A stretch of 64,000 nucleotides of DNA, from positions 1 through 64,000 of the forward strand of contig CALMUP010000009.1 in the NCBI GenBank assembly GCA_937872895.1, given 5' to 3'. The notes below the pieces were generated by a model. That model was not told the DNA's origin and did no database searches. It worked only from the letters and a program-made list of their open reading frames with translations. Positions 17,740-26,193 of this stretch are shown piece after piece (the stretch's first letter is position 1; every line of letters starts with the position of its first letter). The position numbers and the translations under genes were made by a program. The DNA comes from an uncultured Verrucomicrobiota bacterium (lineage in GTDB: Bacteria; Verrucomicrobiota; Kiritimatiellia; CAIVKH01).

Positions 17740-18573
17740 TCAGAAAGCGTAGACGACGGAGAGGCCGATTTCGCCTTCGTAGTCGTTGCGGGCAATCGGG
17801 CTGTCGCCGATGTCGCTGTTGTACCACTCGATCCCGGCCTGGCCGATGATCATGATGGCGTCGGTGATCCAGCGGCGGTCGATGAGGGTGAGGCCGGTGG
17901 AGCGGTAACCGCCATCGAGGTCGGTCTCGGCAAGGCCGGAGTTCGCGGCATCCTCGGCGCTGACCCCGAAGTCCTTGTTGATGAAGTCATCGGTGCCGAA
18001 GGTCGAGAAGACGAACACCTCGGTGCCGGTACCGTCCCGCGCAGCGCCGAACCGGTGGCCGGCGGCGAGCACGCCCAACCAGCCGAAACCGCTTTCGCCG
18101 CCCATGACCCGGCCCCCGATCCAGTTGCGCCAGTCGCCATCCAGGGCCTGGCGCGCTTCGAGGAAGCCGACGAGGTGGGAGTCGCGCTTTTCGATGCCGT
18201 CGAGCCGGCCGTCGTCCGAGTCATCCGGTTCCAGTCCCGATTCGTACCGGGCTCCGGCCTGGAGCAACAACCGGTCGTTGGCGAGTCCGCGCCAGCCGAG
18301 TTCGGTTCCCTCCCAGAACAGGAGGTTGTTCCCGGTGCGCCATTGGATGGCCCCGGCCGGGTCGAGTTCGATTTCGTATTCATCCGAACCGTCGTAGGCG
18401 GCTTCGTATTCCACCCCGCCGCCGAGGGCGATGCCCCAGCCTTGGCCGTCGGTGAAATCCAGCACCGAGGGCAAGGGGACCAGCGCCTCCCGTCGGGTGG
18501 GTTCCTCGGCCCGGGCCACGAACGAGGCCCCGGTGATCGTCGCCAGCATGAGCATGTACGGCATCTTCTTCAT
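17740..18573 (-). CDS. MipA/OmpV-family outer-membrane protein
   Basis: 277 residues with a signal peptide (MKKMPYMLMLATITGASFVARA). The mature part alternates hydrophobic and polar residues as an outer-membrane barrel and ends in the aromatic YAF. The opening (GWGIALGGGVEYEAAYDGSDEYE, given here as two overlapping parts: GWGIALGGGVEYE and AAYDGSDEYE) is characteristic of MipA/OmpV, as is the late ITDAIMIIGQAGIEWYNSD strand. Family members are scaffolds or pores of the outer membrane; the specific role is unknown. Divergent from the LytTR regulator at 18736, with a candidate LytTR site between, so it is probably under that regulator's control. Confidence 0.82.
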   Translation of the reverse strand: MKKMPYMLMLATITGASFVARAEEPTRREALVPLPSVLDFTDGQGWGIALGGGVEYEAAYDGSDEYEIELDPAGAIQWRTGNNLLFWEGTELGWRGLANDRLLLQAGARYESGLEPDDSDDGRLDGIEKRDSHLVGFLEARQALDGDWRNWIGGRVMGGESGFGWLGVLAAGHRFGAARDGTGTEVFVFSTFGTDDFINKDFGVSAEDAANSGLAETDLDGGYRSTGLTLIDRRWITDAIMIIGQAGIEWYNSDIGDSPIARNDYEGEIGLSVVYAF

Positions 18574-18655
18574 CGTGTTTCTCCTGGTTTGGTTGTGCGC
18601 AGCCTATGCGCGCGTCTCCATCCATCGCACGAGGCCCGGAAAGATAAAACCGCGT

Positions 18656-18688
18656 TTGCACGAACGGGACGGCTATTGCACGAACGGG
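18656..18688. promoter_or_regulatory. Perfect direct repeat, candidate LytTR operator
   Basis: TTGCACGAACGGG occurs at 18656-18668 and again at 18676-18688, start-to-start 20 bp. LytTR-domain regulators typically bind two direct repeats about two helical turns apart. The site lies between the divergent OmpV-like gene and a LytTR gene, 48 bp before the latter's ATG. A weaker partial match (TCGCACGA, 18625-18632) lies further left. Confidence 0.65.
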
Positions 18689-18735
18689 CCGGATTGGCGG
18701 TTGAATGGACGGGCCGGCATGGTAGGTTGGCGGCG

Positions 18736-19557
18736 ATGCAAGACCTGTTCAAGACGGGGGCGGTATCGCCGCTCCGTTATTTTGGTGTCGCCGCGCTGGT
18801 GCTGGGCGTGCTGTTCGCCCTGTTGAATCCGGAAGGGACGACCGATCGGGGATTCGTACTGGCCCTGGTACAGTGGTTGGCCCAGGCGGTCCTGCCGATG
18901 GCGCTTGGCATCGGCGCACACCGGGTGCTCCACCGCAGCCGGCGGTTCGACCAATGGAATCCGTGGCTCAAACTGGCCATGTCGGGGGCGGTGGCCGCGG
19001 TGGTCTTCGCCCCGGTCTCCTTCGGGATCGATGTCCTGGTGGGGGCGGACGAGGGTCCACTGAATGGGTGGGAATTGCTGGACGAGGTCGGCGGCGTGCT
19101 GTTGCCGGTTACCTTCGCCTGGGTGGCCATCAATGCGCCGTTTGTCCTGGGCTACCGCTGGGAACGCCACGCGGCCCGGGAGGTAACCGTCCCGGTCACC
19201 GATCCGGTGGGCACGGTTCAGCCGCCGCCTCAACCGGCGATGGAACCGTTTTTCCTCTCCCTGGTTCCCGCCGAGCGGCGGGGCGAGGTCATCAGCCTGA
19301 AGGCGGAGTTGCACTATCTGACCGTCGTGACGACCCGGGGCCGCAGCATGATCCTGTATGCGCTGGGCGATGCCATCGGGGAACTTTCCCCGGATTCCGG
19401 AATCCAGACGCACCGCTCCTACTGGGTCGCCCGCAACCATGCGGTCGCGCTGGTGCGGAAAGGCCGCGGAGCGGAGGTAACGTTGAGCGATGGGTCGTCG
19501 GTGCCGGTCAGCCGCAACCGGTTGGCCGAGGTCAAGACCGCGCTGAAACCCGACTAA
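18736..19557 (+). CDS. Membrane-anchored LytTR-domain transcriptional regulator
   Basis: 273 residues from ATG 18736; the longer open frame to the left only shadows the OmpV-like gene. Residues 1-150 hold about four membrane helices (first YFGVAALVLGVLFALL). After a Pro-rich linker, residues ~170-270 are a LytTR DNA-binding domain: ISLKAELHYLTVVTTRGRSM, IQTHRSYWVARNHAV and VPVSRNRLAEVKTAL. No receiver domain is present, so this is a one-component membrane regulator of the type found alone in Gram-negative genomes. It probably senses a membrane signal and controls itself and the divergent OmpV-like gene through the direct repeat at 18656-18688. Confidence 0.85.
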   Translation: MQDLFKTGAVSPLRYFGVAALVLGVLFALLNPEGTTDRGFVLALVQWLAQAVLPMALGIGAHRVLHRSRRFDQWNPWLKLAMSGAVAAVVFAPVSFGIDVLVGADEGPLNGWELLDEVGGVLLPVTFAWVAINAPFVLGYRWERHAAREVTVPVTDPVGTVQPPPQPAMEPFFLSLVPAERRGEVISLKAELHYLTVVTTRGRSMILYALGDAIGELSPDSGIQTHRSYWVARNHAVALVRKGRGAEVTLSDGSSVPVSRNRLAEVKTALKPD

Positions 19558-19582
19558 CCCGCGTTGGCGCAGCCGGCCGGGA

Positions 19583-20893
19583 TCAGCGATGCGTTTCCGC
19601 GTCGCGGAGTACTTCCTCGACCAGTGCCGCGGCCATCGCGTCGAGATCGGCCTCCGTACTGACCAGCGGCGGCATCAGGTAGAGGACCGGGCCGAGCGGG
19701 CGGAGCAGGATCCCGCGGGCAAGCAGGGCGCGCCGGATCCGGTGGGCGCGGGTGGGCTGGCCGGGCGGCGGGGGTGGTTCGGCCTGCAGTTCGACCGCGG
19801 TCATCAGGCCGAGGTGGCGGATCGCACGGACCCGCGGATGGTTGTCCAGGGGTTGGACACCGGCGCGCAGCCGTTGTCCAAGGAGTGGAACGCGCTCGAT
19901 CACGCCCCCGGCATACAGGTCGAGGGCGGCGAGGGCGGCGGCGCAGGCGATCGGATTCCCGCAGAAGGTGTGGCCGTGCTGCAGGGTGTGGTCGCGCGGC
20001 AGGTCGCGGAACGAATCGTAGATCGCATCGCGCACGATGGTCGCGCTGATCGGCAGCGTCCCGCCCGAGAGGCCCTTGCCGACGCAGACGATGTCGGGAT
20101 CGATCCGCGCCTGCTCGTAGGCGAACCAGGTGCCGGTGCGGCCGAACCCGGTGGCGATTTCATCGAGGATCAGGATCACCCCGTTCGTGCGGCACCAGGA
20201 GGCGAGGGCGTTGAGCCAGCAGGCCGAATAGAGACGCATGCCCGAGGCGCCCTGCAGCAACGGCTCGACCACGACGGCGGTGAGTTCGCGGGCGTGGATG
20301 TCGAGGAGTGCGCGCGCTTCGCTGAAGTCGTCCGCCGCCGGAAACGGCAGGCGCACCACCGGGAACAAATGCTTCTTGTAGGGAAGGTGGAACTGCTCGA
20401 GGTACCCGAGGGCCATCGCACCGAGGGTGTCGCCGTGGTACGCGCCGTCGAGGCAGGCGACGAGGGTGCGTGTGGTGTCGCCGGTATTGGCGCGGTGCTG
20501 GATGGCGATCTTCACCGCCTGTTCGATCGCGCTCGATCCGTCCGAGGCGAACAACACGTGGCGATCGGGCGTGGGCATCAGGCGGGCCAGGCGCCCGGCG
20601 AGTTCGATCGCGCCGGGATGGGTCAGGTTGCCGAGGATGCTGTGCTGCAGCGTGGCGGCCTGGCGCTGGATGGCCTCGATGATCTCGCGGCAGCCGTGTC
20701 CGAGGTTCACGCACCACCATGAGGAAATCGCATCGACGTAGCGCGTGCCGTCGGCGGCGATCAGGTGGATGCCCTCGGCCGCCGTGATCGCCGGGATCCC
20801 TTCGTCGGTCAGCGTGGATCGTCGCGTGTAGGGATGCCACACGTGGGCGAGGTCGCGCTGGAGGTCGTCATGCATCGCCCGAAGCTGCTCCAT
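19583..20893 (-). CDS. bioA: Adenosylmethionine-8-amino-7-oxononanoate aminotransferase
   Basis: 436 residues, normal length for BioA. It begins VWHPYTRRSTLTDE after a short leader, has WWCVNLGHGCREI, YHGDTLGAMALGY, and the PLP-lysine region ILDEIATGFGRTGT followed by DIVCVGKGLSGG. These features separate BioA from other class III aminotransferases. It makes 7,8-diaminopelargonate in biotin synthesis, using SAM as amino donor. No other biotin gene is nearby; it is isolated and divergent from the M42 peptidase. An internal ATG at 20875 is an alternative start. Confidence 0.93.
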   Translation of the reverse strand: MEQLRAMHDDLQRDLAHVWHPYTRRSTLTDEGIPAITAAEGIHLIAADGTRYVDAISSWWCVNLGHGCREIIEAIQRQAATLQHSILGNLTHPGAIELAGRLARLMPTPDRHVLFASDGSSAIEQAVKIAIQHRANTGDTTRTLVACLDGAYHGDTLGAMALGYLEQFHLPYKKHLFPVVRLPFPAADDFSEARALLDIHARELTAVVVEPLLQGASGMRLYSACWLNALASWCRTNGVILILDEIATGFGRTGTWFAYEQARIDPDIVCVGKGLSGGTLPISATIVRDAIYDSFRDLPRDHTLQHGHTFCGNPIACAAALAALDLYAGGVIERVPLLGQRLRAGVQPLDNHPRVRAIRHLGLMTAVELQAEPPPPPGQPTRAHRIRRALLARGILLRPLGPVLYLMPPLVSTEADLDAMAAALVEEVLRDAETHR

Positions 20894-20965
20894 TTGTCCA
20901 TTGATGAGGCATGGGCCGCATGGTACACACAAAACCGGTCCGGAATCACAAGGAAATTTACCGCC

Positions 20966-22201
20966 ATGAAAAAGACCAAACACGAGCCGTGGAACCAACC
21001 GATGCCGGAGAAGCAGTTTGACTGGATGCGCACCATCCTGGCTGCGCCCAGCCCGATCGGCCTCGAGGCGGCCATGTCGTTCGGCGTGCTCAAGCCGGCC
21101 TTCGAGAAGCTGAAGCGGAAGGGGTGGGGCATCCACACCTTCAAGGGCAATGCCGGCATCGTGCTCGACACCCATCCCGGCCGTGATGATCTGACCTCGG
21201 TCATGCTGGTCGGTCATGCCGACAAGATCCGCATGCAGGTCCGGCAGGTCGGCGATGACGGCAAGGTCTGGATCAACAGCGATTCGTTCCTGCCCTGCAC
21301 GCTCATCGGCCACGAGGTCGTGATCTACAGCGAACACACCACCTTCAACGGCGAGTACCGGGCGATCGAGGGCGGCACGGTCGAGGCCATCGGCGCGATC
21401 CATTTCGCTCCTCCGGACATGCGCACCGGCTCAAAAGGCATCCGCCCTGAATCCCTGTACGTCGAATTGCAGGCCCACGGCAAGAACGCCGGATCGCAGA
21501 TCAAGCGGCAGGGCATCAAGGAGGGCGATGCGGTGATCCTCAAGCGCCCGATCCGCCGTGGGTTCAGCGACAACACCTTCTACGGGGCCTACCTCGACAA
21601 CGGGCTCGGTTGTTTCATCGTGACCGAACTCGCTCGCCTGGTCGCCGAGGCGGGCGGCCTGAAGAACCTCCGAGTGCTGTTCTCGATCGCGACCTACGAG
21701 GAGATCGGCCGCTACGGCAGCCGCGTGCTGGCCGGCCTCTTCAAGCCCGACGTGCTGATCGGCATCGACGTGGACCACGACTACAAGGCGGCACCCGGTG
21801 TGGGTGACCAGCGCTATCCGCAGATCGAGATCGGCGGCGGCTTCACCCTAACCACCGGCGCGGTGACCAGCGAACACGTCAACCGGATCATCGACAACGC
21901 CTGCCGCGACCATTCCATCAAGTACCAGCGCAGCCCGAGCGGGCGCGACACCGGCACCGACGCGATGGCCGCGGTGCTGGCCAGCATCGACGCCGCCGCC
22001 GTGTCGGTCGGCATCCCGGTCCGCAACATGCACACCATCTCCGAGGTCGCCCACACCGACGACGTGCTCGGCTGCCTGCATGCCCTCGATTTCGCCCTGC
22101 ACGCCATGGACAAGGCCAACAAGGGCAAGGGGCTCACCCGTGACGACCTCCGCACCGGCCACCCGCGCCTCGACCAGGTCGTCCCGTTCGAGAAGATCTA
22201 A
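20966..22201 (+). CDS. M42-family metallo-aminopeptidase
   Basis: 411 residues from ATG 20966 with AAGGAAA upstream. The dinuclear-metal ligands of M42 peptidases are recognisable in order: VGHADKI, YLDNGLGC (bridging Asp), TYEEIGRYGS (catalytic Glu pair), IGIDVDHD, and the C-terminal ISEVAHTDDV. Typical M42 enzymes are 340-370 residues, so this one is somewhat long, mainly in the N-terminal third. It is a cytoplasmic TET-like aminopeptidase that clips oligopeptides. It ends exactly where the large inverted repeat at 22201 starts. Confidence 0.87.
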   Translation: MKKTKHEPWNQPMPEKQFDWMRTILAAPSPIGLEAAMSFGVLKPAFEKLKRKGWGIHTFKGNAGIVLDTHPGRDDLTSVMLVGHADKIRMQVRQVGDDGKVWINSDSFLPCTLIGHEVVIYSEHTTFNGEYRAIEGGTVEAIGAIHFAPPDMRTGSKGIRPESLYVELQAHGKNAGSQIKRQGIKEGDAVILKRPIRRGFSDNTFYGAYLDNGLGCFIVTELARLVAEAGGLKNLRVLFSIATYEEIGRYGSRVLAGLFKPDVLIGIDVDHDYKAAPGVGDQRYPQIEIGGGFTLTTGAVTSEHVNRIIDNACRDHSIKYQRSPSGRDTGTDAMAAVLASIDAAAVSVGIPVRNMHTISEVAHTDDVLGCLHALDFALHAMDKANKGKGLTRDDLRTGHPRLDQVVPFEKI

Positions 22202-22321
22202 CCACCCGCTTCGCTAGAGGGCACAGAGGACACCGAGAATCCCCGAACCTGCAACCATGATTTTTTGATACTGATCATTCTTACCTCCGTGTCCTCTGTG
22301 CCCTCTAGCGAAGCGGGTGGT
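22201..22321. repeat. Long perfect inverted repeat, 33-bp arms
   Basis: Bases 22201-22233 (starting ACCACCCGCTTCGCTAGAGG) are the exact reverse complement of 22289-22321. The 55-nt loop contains a run of six T (22261-22266). The left arm includes the last A of the M42 stop codon. The transcript would form a very stable hairpin that could terminate transcription or protect the 3' end; it could also be a miniature dispersed element. CACAGAGGACAC within the arm is the kind of phrase that recurs in intergenic repeats of PVC genomes (from memory). Confidence 0.85.
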
Positions 22322-22342
22322 TTATTTCCGGATTTCACCCCC

Positions 22343-22370
22343 TTGATCGTTCCGCACGGCTGCATATAAT
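22343..22370 (+). promoter_or_regulatory. Sigma70-type promoter of htpG
   Basis: TTGATC (22343-22348), 16-bp spacer, and a perfect TATAAT (22365-22370), 25 bp before the htpG ATG. GGAGA precedes the start. No heat-shock CIRCE element (TTAGCACTC-type repeat) is visible. Confidence 0.7.
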
Positions 22371-22395
22371 AGACGCTCGTTTTCAGGAGAACATC

Positions 22396-24291
22396 ATGAC
22401 CACTGCACAAACCCATCCGTTCAAGACCGAAGTCCGGCAGTTGCTGGACCTGGTGATCCATTCCCTCTATTCGAAGAAGGAAATCTTCCTGCGCGAGCTG
22501 GTGTCGAACGCGTCCGACGCGATCGACCGTGCCCGGTTCGAGGCGCTGACCCATCCGTCGCTCCAGCGCGGCGAGGATGCGTGGAAGATCGCGATCACGG
22601 TCGACACGAAGAACCAGACCCTCACCGTGTCCGACAACGGCATCGGCATGACCGCGCACGAGATCGAGCAGAACATCGGCACGATCGCCAGCTCGGGCAC
22701 CCGGCGCTTCATGGAGTCGCTGAAGAACGACCCGAAGGCCGCGACCAATCCGGAGATGATCGGCCGCTTCGGTGTCGGCTTCTATTCCGCATTCATGGTC
22801 GCCTCCGACGTGACCGTGGTGACGAAGCGCGGCGGCGTCGACGAACCCGCCCTGAAGTGGGTGTCCAACGGCGACGACTCCTACACGCTGGAGGAGACCA
22901 CGCGCGACGGCTTCGGCACCGACGTCACCCTGAAGCTGCGCGAGGGCATGGACGAGTTCCTCCAGGCGTGGCGCATCAAGTCGATCATCAAGCACTACTC
23001 CGACTACATCAGCTTCCCGATCACGCTGACCGTCATCGATGCCGAGGGCAAGGAGGAGCCGAAGGACGAGGTGATCAACTCGCGCAAGGCGATCTGGAAG
23101 AAGAGCGCCGCGGAGATCACCGAGGACGAGTACCACGCCTTCTACCGCCACATCAGCCACGCCTCGGACAATCCGGCGAAGGTGATCCACTACAACGCCG
23201 AGGGCACCACCGAGTTCAAGGCGTTGCTCTTCGTGCCCAGCCAGGCCCCGTACGACCTCTTCATGCGCGAGGGCCAGAAGGGGATCCACCTCTACGTGCG
23301 CAACGTGTTCATCACCGACGACTGCAAGGACCTCCTGCCCGCCTACCTGCGCTTCCTGCGCGGGGTGGTGGATTCCAGCGACCTGCCATTGAATGTCTCG
23401 CGCGAGATGCTGCAGGACGACGCGGTCATCCGCCGCATGCGGAAGAGCCTGACCACCAAGGTGCTCTCCGTGCTCGCCGAGATGAAGCAGAAGCAGGAGA
23501 AGGAGTACCGCACGTTCTTCGACACCTTCGGCCGGGTGATCAAGGAAGGCGTGCACATGGACTTCGAGAACAAGCAGAAGCTGGCCGATCTGCTGCTGTT
23601 CACCACCACGAAGACCGAGGCGGGGTTGCCGATTGATCTCAAGGCCTACGTGGACCGGATGCCGTCCGAGCAGAAGGACATCTACTACATCGCCGGCGAA
23701 TCGGTGGCTGCGCTGAAGGCGTCGCCACTGCTCGAGGCCTTCGAGCGCCGCGGTTACGAGGTCATCCTGCTCGCCGATCCGATCGACGAGTGGGTCACGA
23801 TGAGCCTGACCGAGTATGGCGGCAAGAAGCTGGTCGCGATCGACCGTGGCGACATCGACCTCGGCACCGAGGACGAGAAGAAGGCCGCGCAGGAGAAGAA
23901 GAAGGAGCAGGAGGAGAAGGTCAAGGACCTGCTTGGCGCGTTGCAGAAGCACCTCGACGCCGACATCAAGGAAGTGCGCCTCTCCTCGCGCCTCACCGAT
24001 TCGGCCTGCTGCCTGGTCAACGACGACGGCGCGATGTCGGCCCACATGGAACGGATCCTCAAGGCGATGGACCAGGACGTGCCGGCGAGCAAGCGCATCC
24101 TCGAGATCAACGCCGAACACCCGCTCGTCGCCAAGCTCGATGCAGCCTTCAAGGCCGACGCCGGGGATGCCCGGATCGCCGACTACGCCGACCTGCTGAT
24201 GGCCCAGGCCCTGATCGCCGAAGGCAGCCCGGTCAAGAACCCGGCCCGCTTCACCAGGCTGGTCAGCGAGCTGATGACCAAGGCGATGTGA
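22396..24291 (+). CDS. htpG: Molecular chaperone Hsp90
   Basis: 631 residues, full length. N-terminal GHKL ATPase: ELVSNASDAIDRARFE, DNGIGMTAHEIE, GTIASSGTRRFM and GRFGVGFYSAFMV. Middle-domain catalytic segment LPLNVSREMLQDD, and a C-terminal dimerisation part ending LMTKAM. It hydrolyses ATP to remodel client proteins in the cytoplasm. It stands alone behind its own promoter; heptamer arrays begin 8 bp after the stop codon. Confidence 0.97.
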   Translation: MTTAQTHPFKTEVRQLLDLVIHSLYSKKEIFLRELVSNASDAIDRARFEALTHPSLQRGEDAWKIAITVDTKNQTLTVSDNGIGMTAHEIEQNIGTIASSGTRRFMESLKNDPKAATNPEMIGRFGVGFYSAFMVASDVTVVTKRGGVDEPALKWVSNGDDSYTLEETTRDGFGTDVTLKLREGMDEFLQAWRIKSIIKHYSDYISFPITLTVIDAEGKEEPKDEVINSRKAIWKKSAAEITEDEYHAFYRHISHASDNPAKVIHYNAEGTTEFKALLFVPSQAPYDLFMREGQKGIHLYVRNVFITDDCKDLLPAYLRFLRGVVDSSDLPLNVSREMLQDDAVIRRMRKSLTTKVLSVLAEMKQKQEKEYRTFFDTFGRVIKEGVHMDFENKQKLADLLLFTTTKTEAGLPIDLKAYVDRMPSEQKDIYYIAGESVAALKASPLLEAFERRGYEVILLADPIDEWVTMSLTEYGGKKLVAIDRGDIDLGTEDEKKAAQEKKKEQEEKVKDLLGALQKHLDADIKEVRLSSRLTDSACCLVNDDGAMSAHMERILKAMDQDVPASKRILEINAEHPLVAKLDAAFKADAGDARIADYADLLMAQALIAEGSPVKNPARFTRLVSELMTKAM

Positions 24292-24298
24292 CGAAGCG

Positions 24299-24457
24299 CA
24301 ACGTTCAACTTCCAACATTCAACTTCCAACGTCCAGAAGTTGGATCCGCGCCGCCTTCGCTGGTCTCGCCGTAGCAATTCGATGGCGGGTGGAAGCAATT
24401 GCGCAGGCGTCGCGGCTACACCTTGAATGTTGGCGGTTGAATGTCGAGTGTTGGCCG
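24299..24457. repeat. Inverted pair of heptamer arrays (CAACNTC / TTGAATG type)
   Basis: 24299-24333 holds five consecutive 7-mers of the form CAACNTY (CAACGTT, CAACTTC, CAACATT, CAACTTC, CAACGTC). 24423-24457 holds five 7-mers of the opposite orientation (TTGAATG, TTGGCGG, TTGAATG, TCGAGTG, TTGGCCG). The 89-bp centre has GTAGC...GCTAC and AATT-centred short repeats but no ORF. Fills most of the gap between htpG and the next gene. Confidence 0.8.
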
Positions 24458-24464
24458 TTGTTTC

Positions 24465-24863
24465 CTAGATGATCAACCCGCCCTTGCCGCCGGTGTGTCC
24501 GCCGCCGCCGAGCCCGCCGAGTTCGCCGGGGGTCACGATGCGGGAGGCCTGTTCGCGCTGGTATTCCTGGACGCGGCGGACCATGTCATCGACGGCCTGC
24601 TTCACGGCGGCGGGGAACTTGTCCACCGCCTCGGCGAGGTTTTTCGCGTCGATCGGCGCGGAGACCGGGATCATGCCGGCCTGTGACATCAGTTCGGTCT
24701 GGCAGATGAACATCGGGGCGCGCATCGGGTCGGCGCTGCCGTCCTTGGTGATCGGGTGCAACACCTTGATCGTGCCGGTACGGAGGTCGGTGATCGTCTC
24801 CTCGCGGAACAGGTTCGCGGCGTCGAATTCTATATCATCGAGTTGTTTGCGTTCTGCGTTCAT
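24465..24863 (-). CDS. Hypothetical protein with glycine-rich C-terminal tail
   Basis: 132 residues; GAGGAA 8 nt before the ATG supports the start. I do not recognise the family. The N-terminal 40 residues are charged (DDIEFDAANLFREETITDLR), followed by TIKVLHPITKDGS, MFICQTELMSQAG and an amphipathic helix (AVKQAVDDMVRRVQEYQ). The last 20 residues are almost only Gly with a few His, Lys and Leu (GELGGLGGGGHTGGKGGLII). No signal peptide or membrane segment. It is the last gene of the minus-strand transport cluster and lies between two heptamer arrays. It might be a cytoplasmic accessory protein. Confidence 0.7.
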   Translation of the reverse strand: MNAERKQLDDIEFDAANLFREETITDLRTGTIKVLHPITKDGSADPMRAPMFICQTELMSQAGMIPVSAPIDAKNLAEAVDKFPAAVKQAVDDMVRRVQEYQREQASRIVTPGELGGLGGGGHTGGKGGLII

Positions 24864-24879
24864 TTGCGAAATTCCTCAA

Positions 24880-24914
24880 TTGAATGTTGGATGTTGATTG
24901 TTGGAAGTTGAACG
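24880..24914. repeat. Heptamer array, TTGAATG type
   Basis: Five 7-mers in register: TTGAATG, TTGGATG, TTGATTG, TTGGAAG, TTGAACG. Same unit family and orientation as 24423-24457. It occupies the gap between the LolD-type ATPase gene and the glycine-tailed protein gene. Confidence 0.8.
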
Positions 24915-24924
24915 TTGCGCCGCG

Positions 24925-25647
24925 CTACTTGACGGTTCCCAGCTTGATGTTCAGGTCCTCGCGGCGTTCGAGGCGGTCCTTGCGGCCGTCCTTGATCCAG
25001 AGGATGCGGTCGGAGGTGGCGAGCATCTTGTGGTCGTGGGTGGCGGAGATGATGGTCACGCCCATCTCGCGGCTGAGCGAGCTGAGCAGGGCGATGATTT
25101 CCTCGCCGGTGTGGAGGTCGAGGTTGCCGGTCGGTTCGTCGGCGAGCACGATGGCGGGTTCGTTTGCGAGGGCGCGGGCGATGGCCACGCGTTGCTGCTG
25201 GCCGCCGGACAGCTCGTCCGGGCGGTGGGTCAGGCGGTGGCCGAGGCCGACCTTCTTCAGCACCTCCTGGGCTCGGTTCAGGGCCTTCTCCTGTTCCCAC
25301 CCGCTGAACACCAGCGGCATGGCCACGTTCTCGGTCGCGTTGTAGGCGGGCAGCAGGTTGAACTGCTGGAAGACATAGCCGATGTGCTTGCCGCGGAAGT
25401 AGGCCAGTTCGCGGCTGGTCAGCTCGGCCAGGCTCACTCCGGCGACCTTGATCGAGCCGGAGGTCGGTTTGTCCAGCGCGCCGATCATGTTGAACAGCGT
25501 GCTCTTGCCGGAGCCGGACGGGCCCATGATCGACAGGTACTCGCCGCGGTGGATGTCCAGGTCGACTTCCTTCAAGGCATGCACCTGGATCTTGCCGAGG
25601 TCGAAGACCTTGCTGACTTTGCGGATCTCTATGAGGGTTTCAGGCAT
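24925..25647 (-). CDS. LolD/MacB-type ABC transporter ATP-binding protein
   Basis: 240 residues. Walker [11 protein letters not shown]-loop [10 protein letters not shown], signature [15 protein letters not shown], Walker [13 protein letters not shown] and H-loop SATHDHKM. The Ser/Gly-rich signature and NLD after Walker B are typical of LolD/MacB/FtsE-like ATPases that drive FtsX-fold permeases. Its start overlaps the four-helix-bundle gene by 8 bp. Partner is probably one of the two FtsX-type proteins in the cluster (28314 or 34569), which would couple ATP hydrolysis to extraction or release of a substrate on the periplasmic side. Confidence 0.93.
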   Translation of the reverse strand: MPETLIEIRKVSKVFDLGKIQVHALKEVDLDIHRGEYLSIMGPSGSGKSTLFNMIGALDKPTSGSIKVAGVSLAELTSRELAYFRGKHIGYVFQQFNLLPAYNATENVAMPLVFSGWEQEKALNRAQEVLKKVGLGHRLTHRPDELSGGQQQRVAIARALANEPAIVLADEPTGNLDLHTGEEIIALLSSLSREMGVTIISATHDHKMLATSDRILWIKDGRKDRLERREDLNIKLGTVK

Positions 25648-26170
25648 AGGAGTGGGTTTCGGGTGTCGGGTTTCGGGTGTCGGGATGGAGAGAGGAATCA
25701 GGTGTCGGGTTTCGGGTGTCGGTGAAAATCATTTCATAAGGAGAATGTTCCTGCCGATCTTCGCGAACCACATTCCACCGTTGCTCTTTTTCCGGCAACT
25801 TTTCCTCAAGTTTGCGTTCGAGCCCGTTGAGCATTCGTATGCACTGTTTGTATTTCGAGCGATACGCTTCAAAGGTCTTTGAGTCTACGTATCCCTTTCT
25901 GCTGGCCATGTACAAATGATGGATGGTTTCCGCGGCTTCGCCCCGGGCCCGGTTGATACCTTCCACCTTGTTGCGAACATGCCGGTCATCGTTCTTCTCG
26001 GCCAACTGCGCGGGCGCACTATTTGACGAACGGCGGATCTGGCTACCCAACTCGTAGATTTCCTCTTTGGGCCACCTTGACGAAAGGGCACACACCTCCA
26101 GATGCAGATCGCACAGCATGCGATACACATCTAAGTCCTCAACATCCAAATATGTTTTCTCGCTTGTCAT
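25640..26170 (-). CDS. Four-helix-bundle protein (23S rRNA intervening-sequence / Avd-like family)
   Basis: 176 residues. Core (residues ~10-125): DLDVYRMLCDLHLEVC, ELGSQIRRSSNSAPAQLAE, RGEAAETIHHLYMA and YKQCIRMLNGLERKL, the helical pattern of the S23/IVP family (PF05635-like). The function of such proteins is unknown; relatives include the Avd protein of diversity-generating retroelements. The last ~27 residues ([24 protein letters not shown]) are encoded by the heptamer array at 25658-25724, so the array has been read into the gene end. The gene lies between inverted arrays (25658 and 26194) and immediately precedes the LolD-type ATPase gene, overlapping it by 8 bp. Confidence 0.85.
   Translation of the reverse strand: MTSEKTYLDVEDLDVYRMLCDLHLEVCALSSRWPKEEIYELGSQIRRSSNSAPAQLAEKNDDRHVRNKVEGINRARGEAAETIHHLYMASRKGYVDSKTFEAYRSKYKQCIRMLNGLERKLEEKLPEKEQRWNVVREDRQEHSPYEMIFTDTRNPTPDSSLHPDTRNPTPETHSYA
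25658..25724. repeat. Heptamer array (K)TCGGGT, left partner
   Basis: TTCGGGT, GTCGGGT, TTCGGGT and GTCGGGA run without break from 25658 to 25685. After a short interruption GTCGGGT, TTCGGGT and GTCGGTG follow (25704-25724). Seventeen bases at 25654-25670 (GGGTTTCGGGTGTCGGG) recur as exact reverse complement in the right partner at 26194-26223. Confidence 0.85.
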
Positions 26171-26193
26171 GCCTTAAGAAGACGTTCCTCTTC

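Noticed and set aside
25640-26170. 23S rRNA intervening sequence
   Set aside because: The protein family fits, but no rRNA gene surrounds it; flanks are transporter genes.
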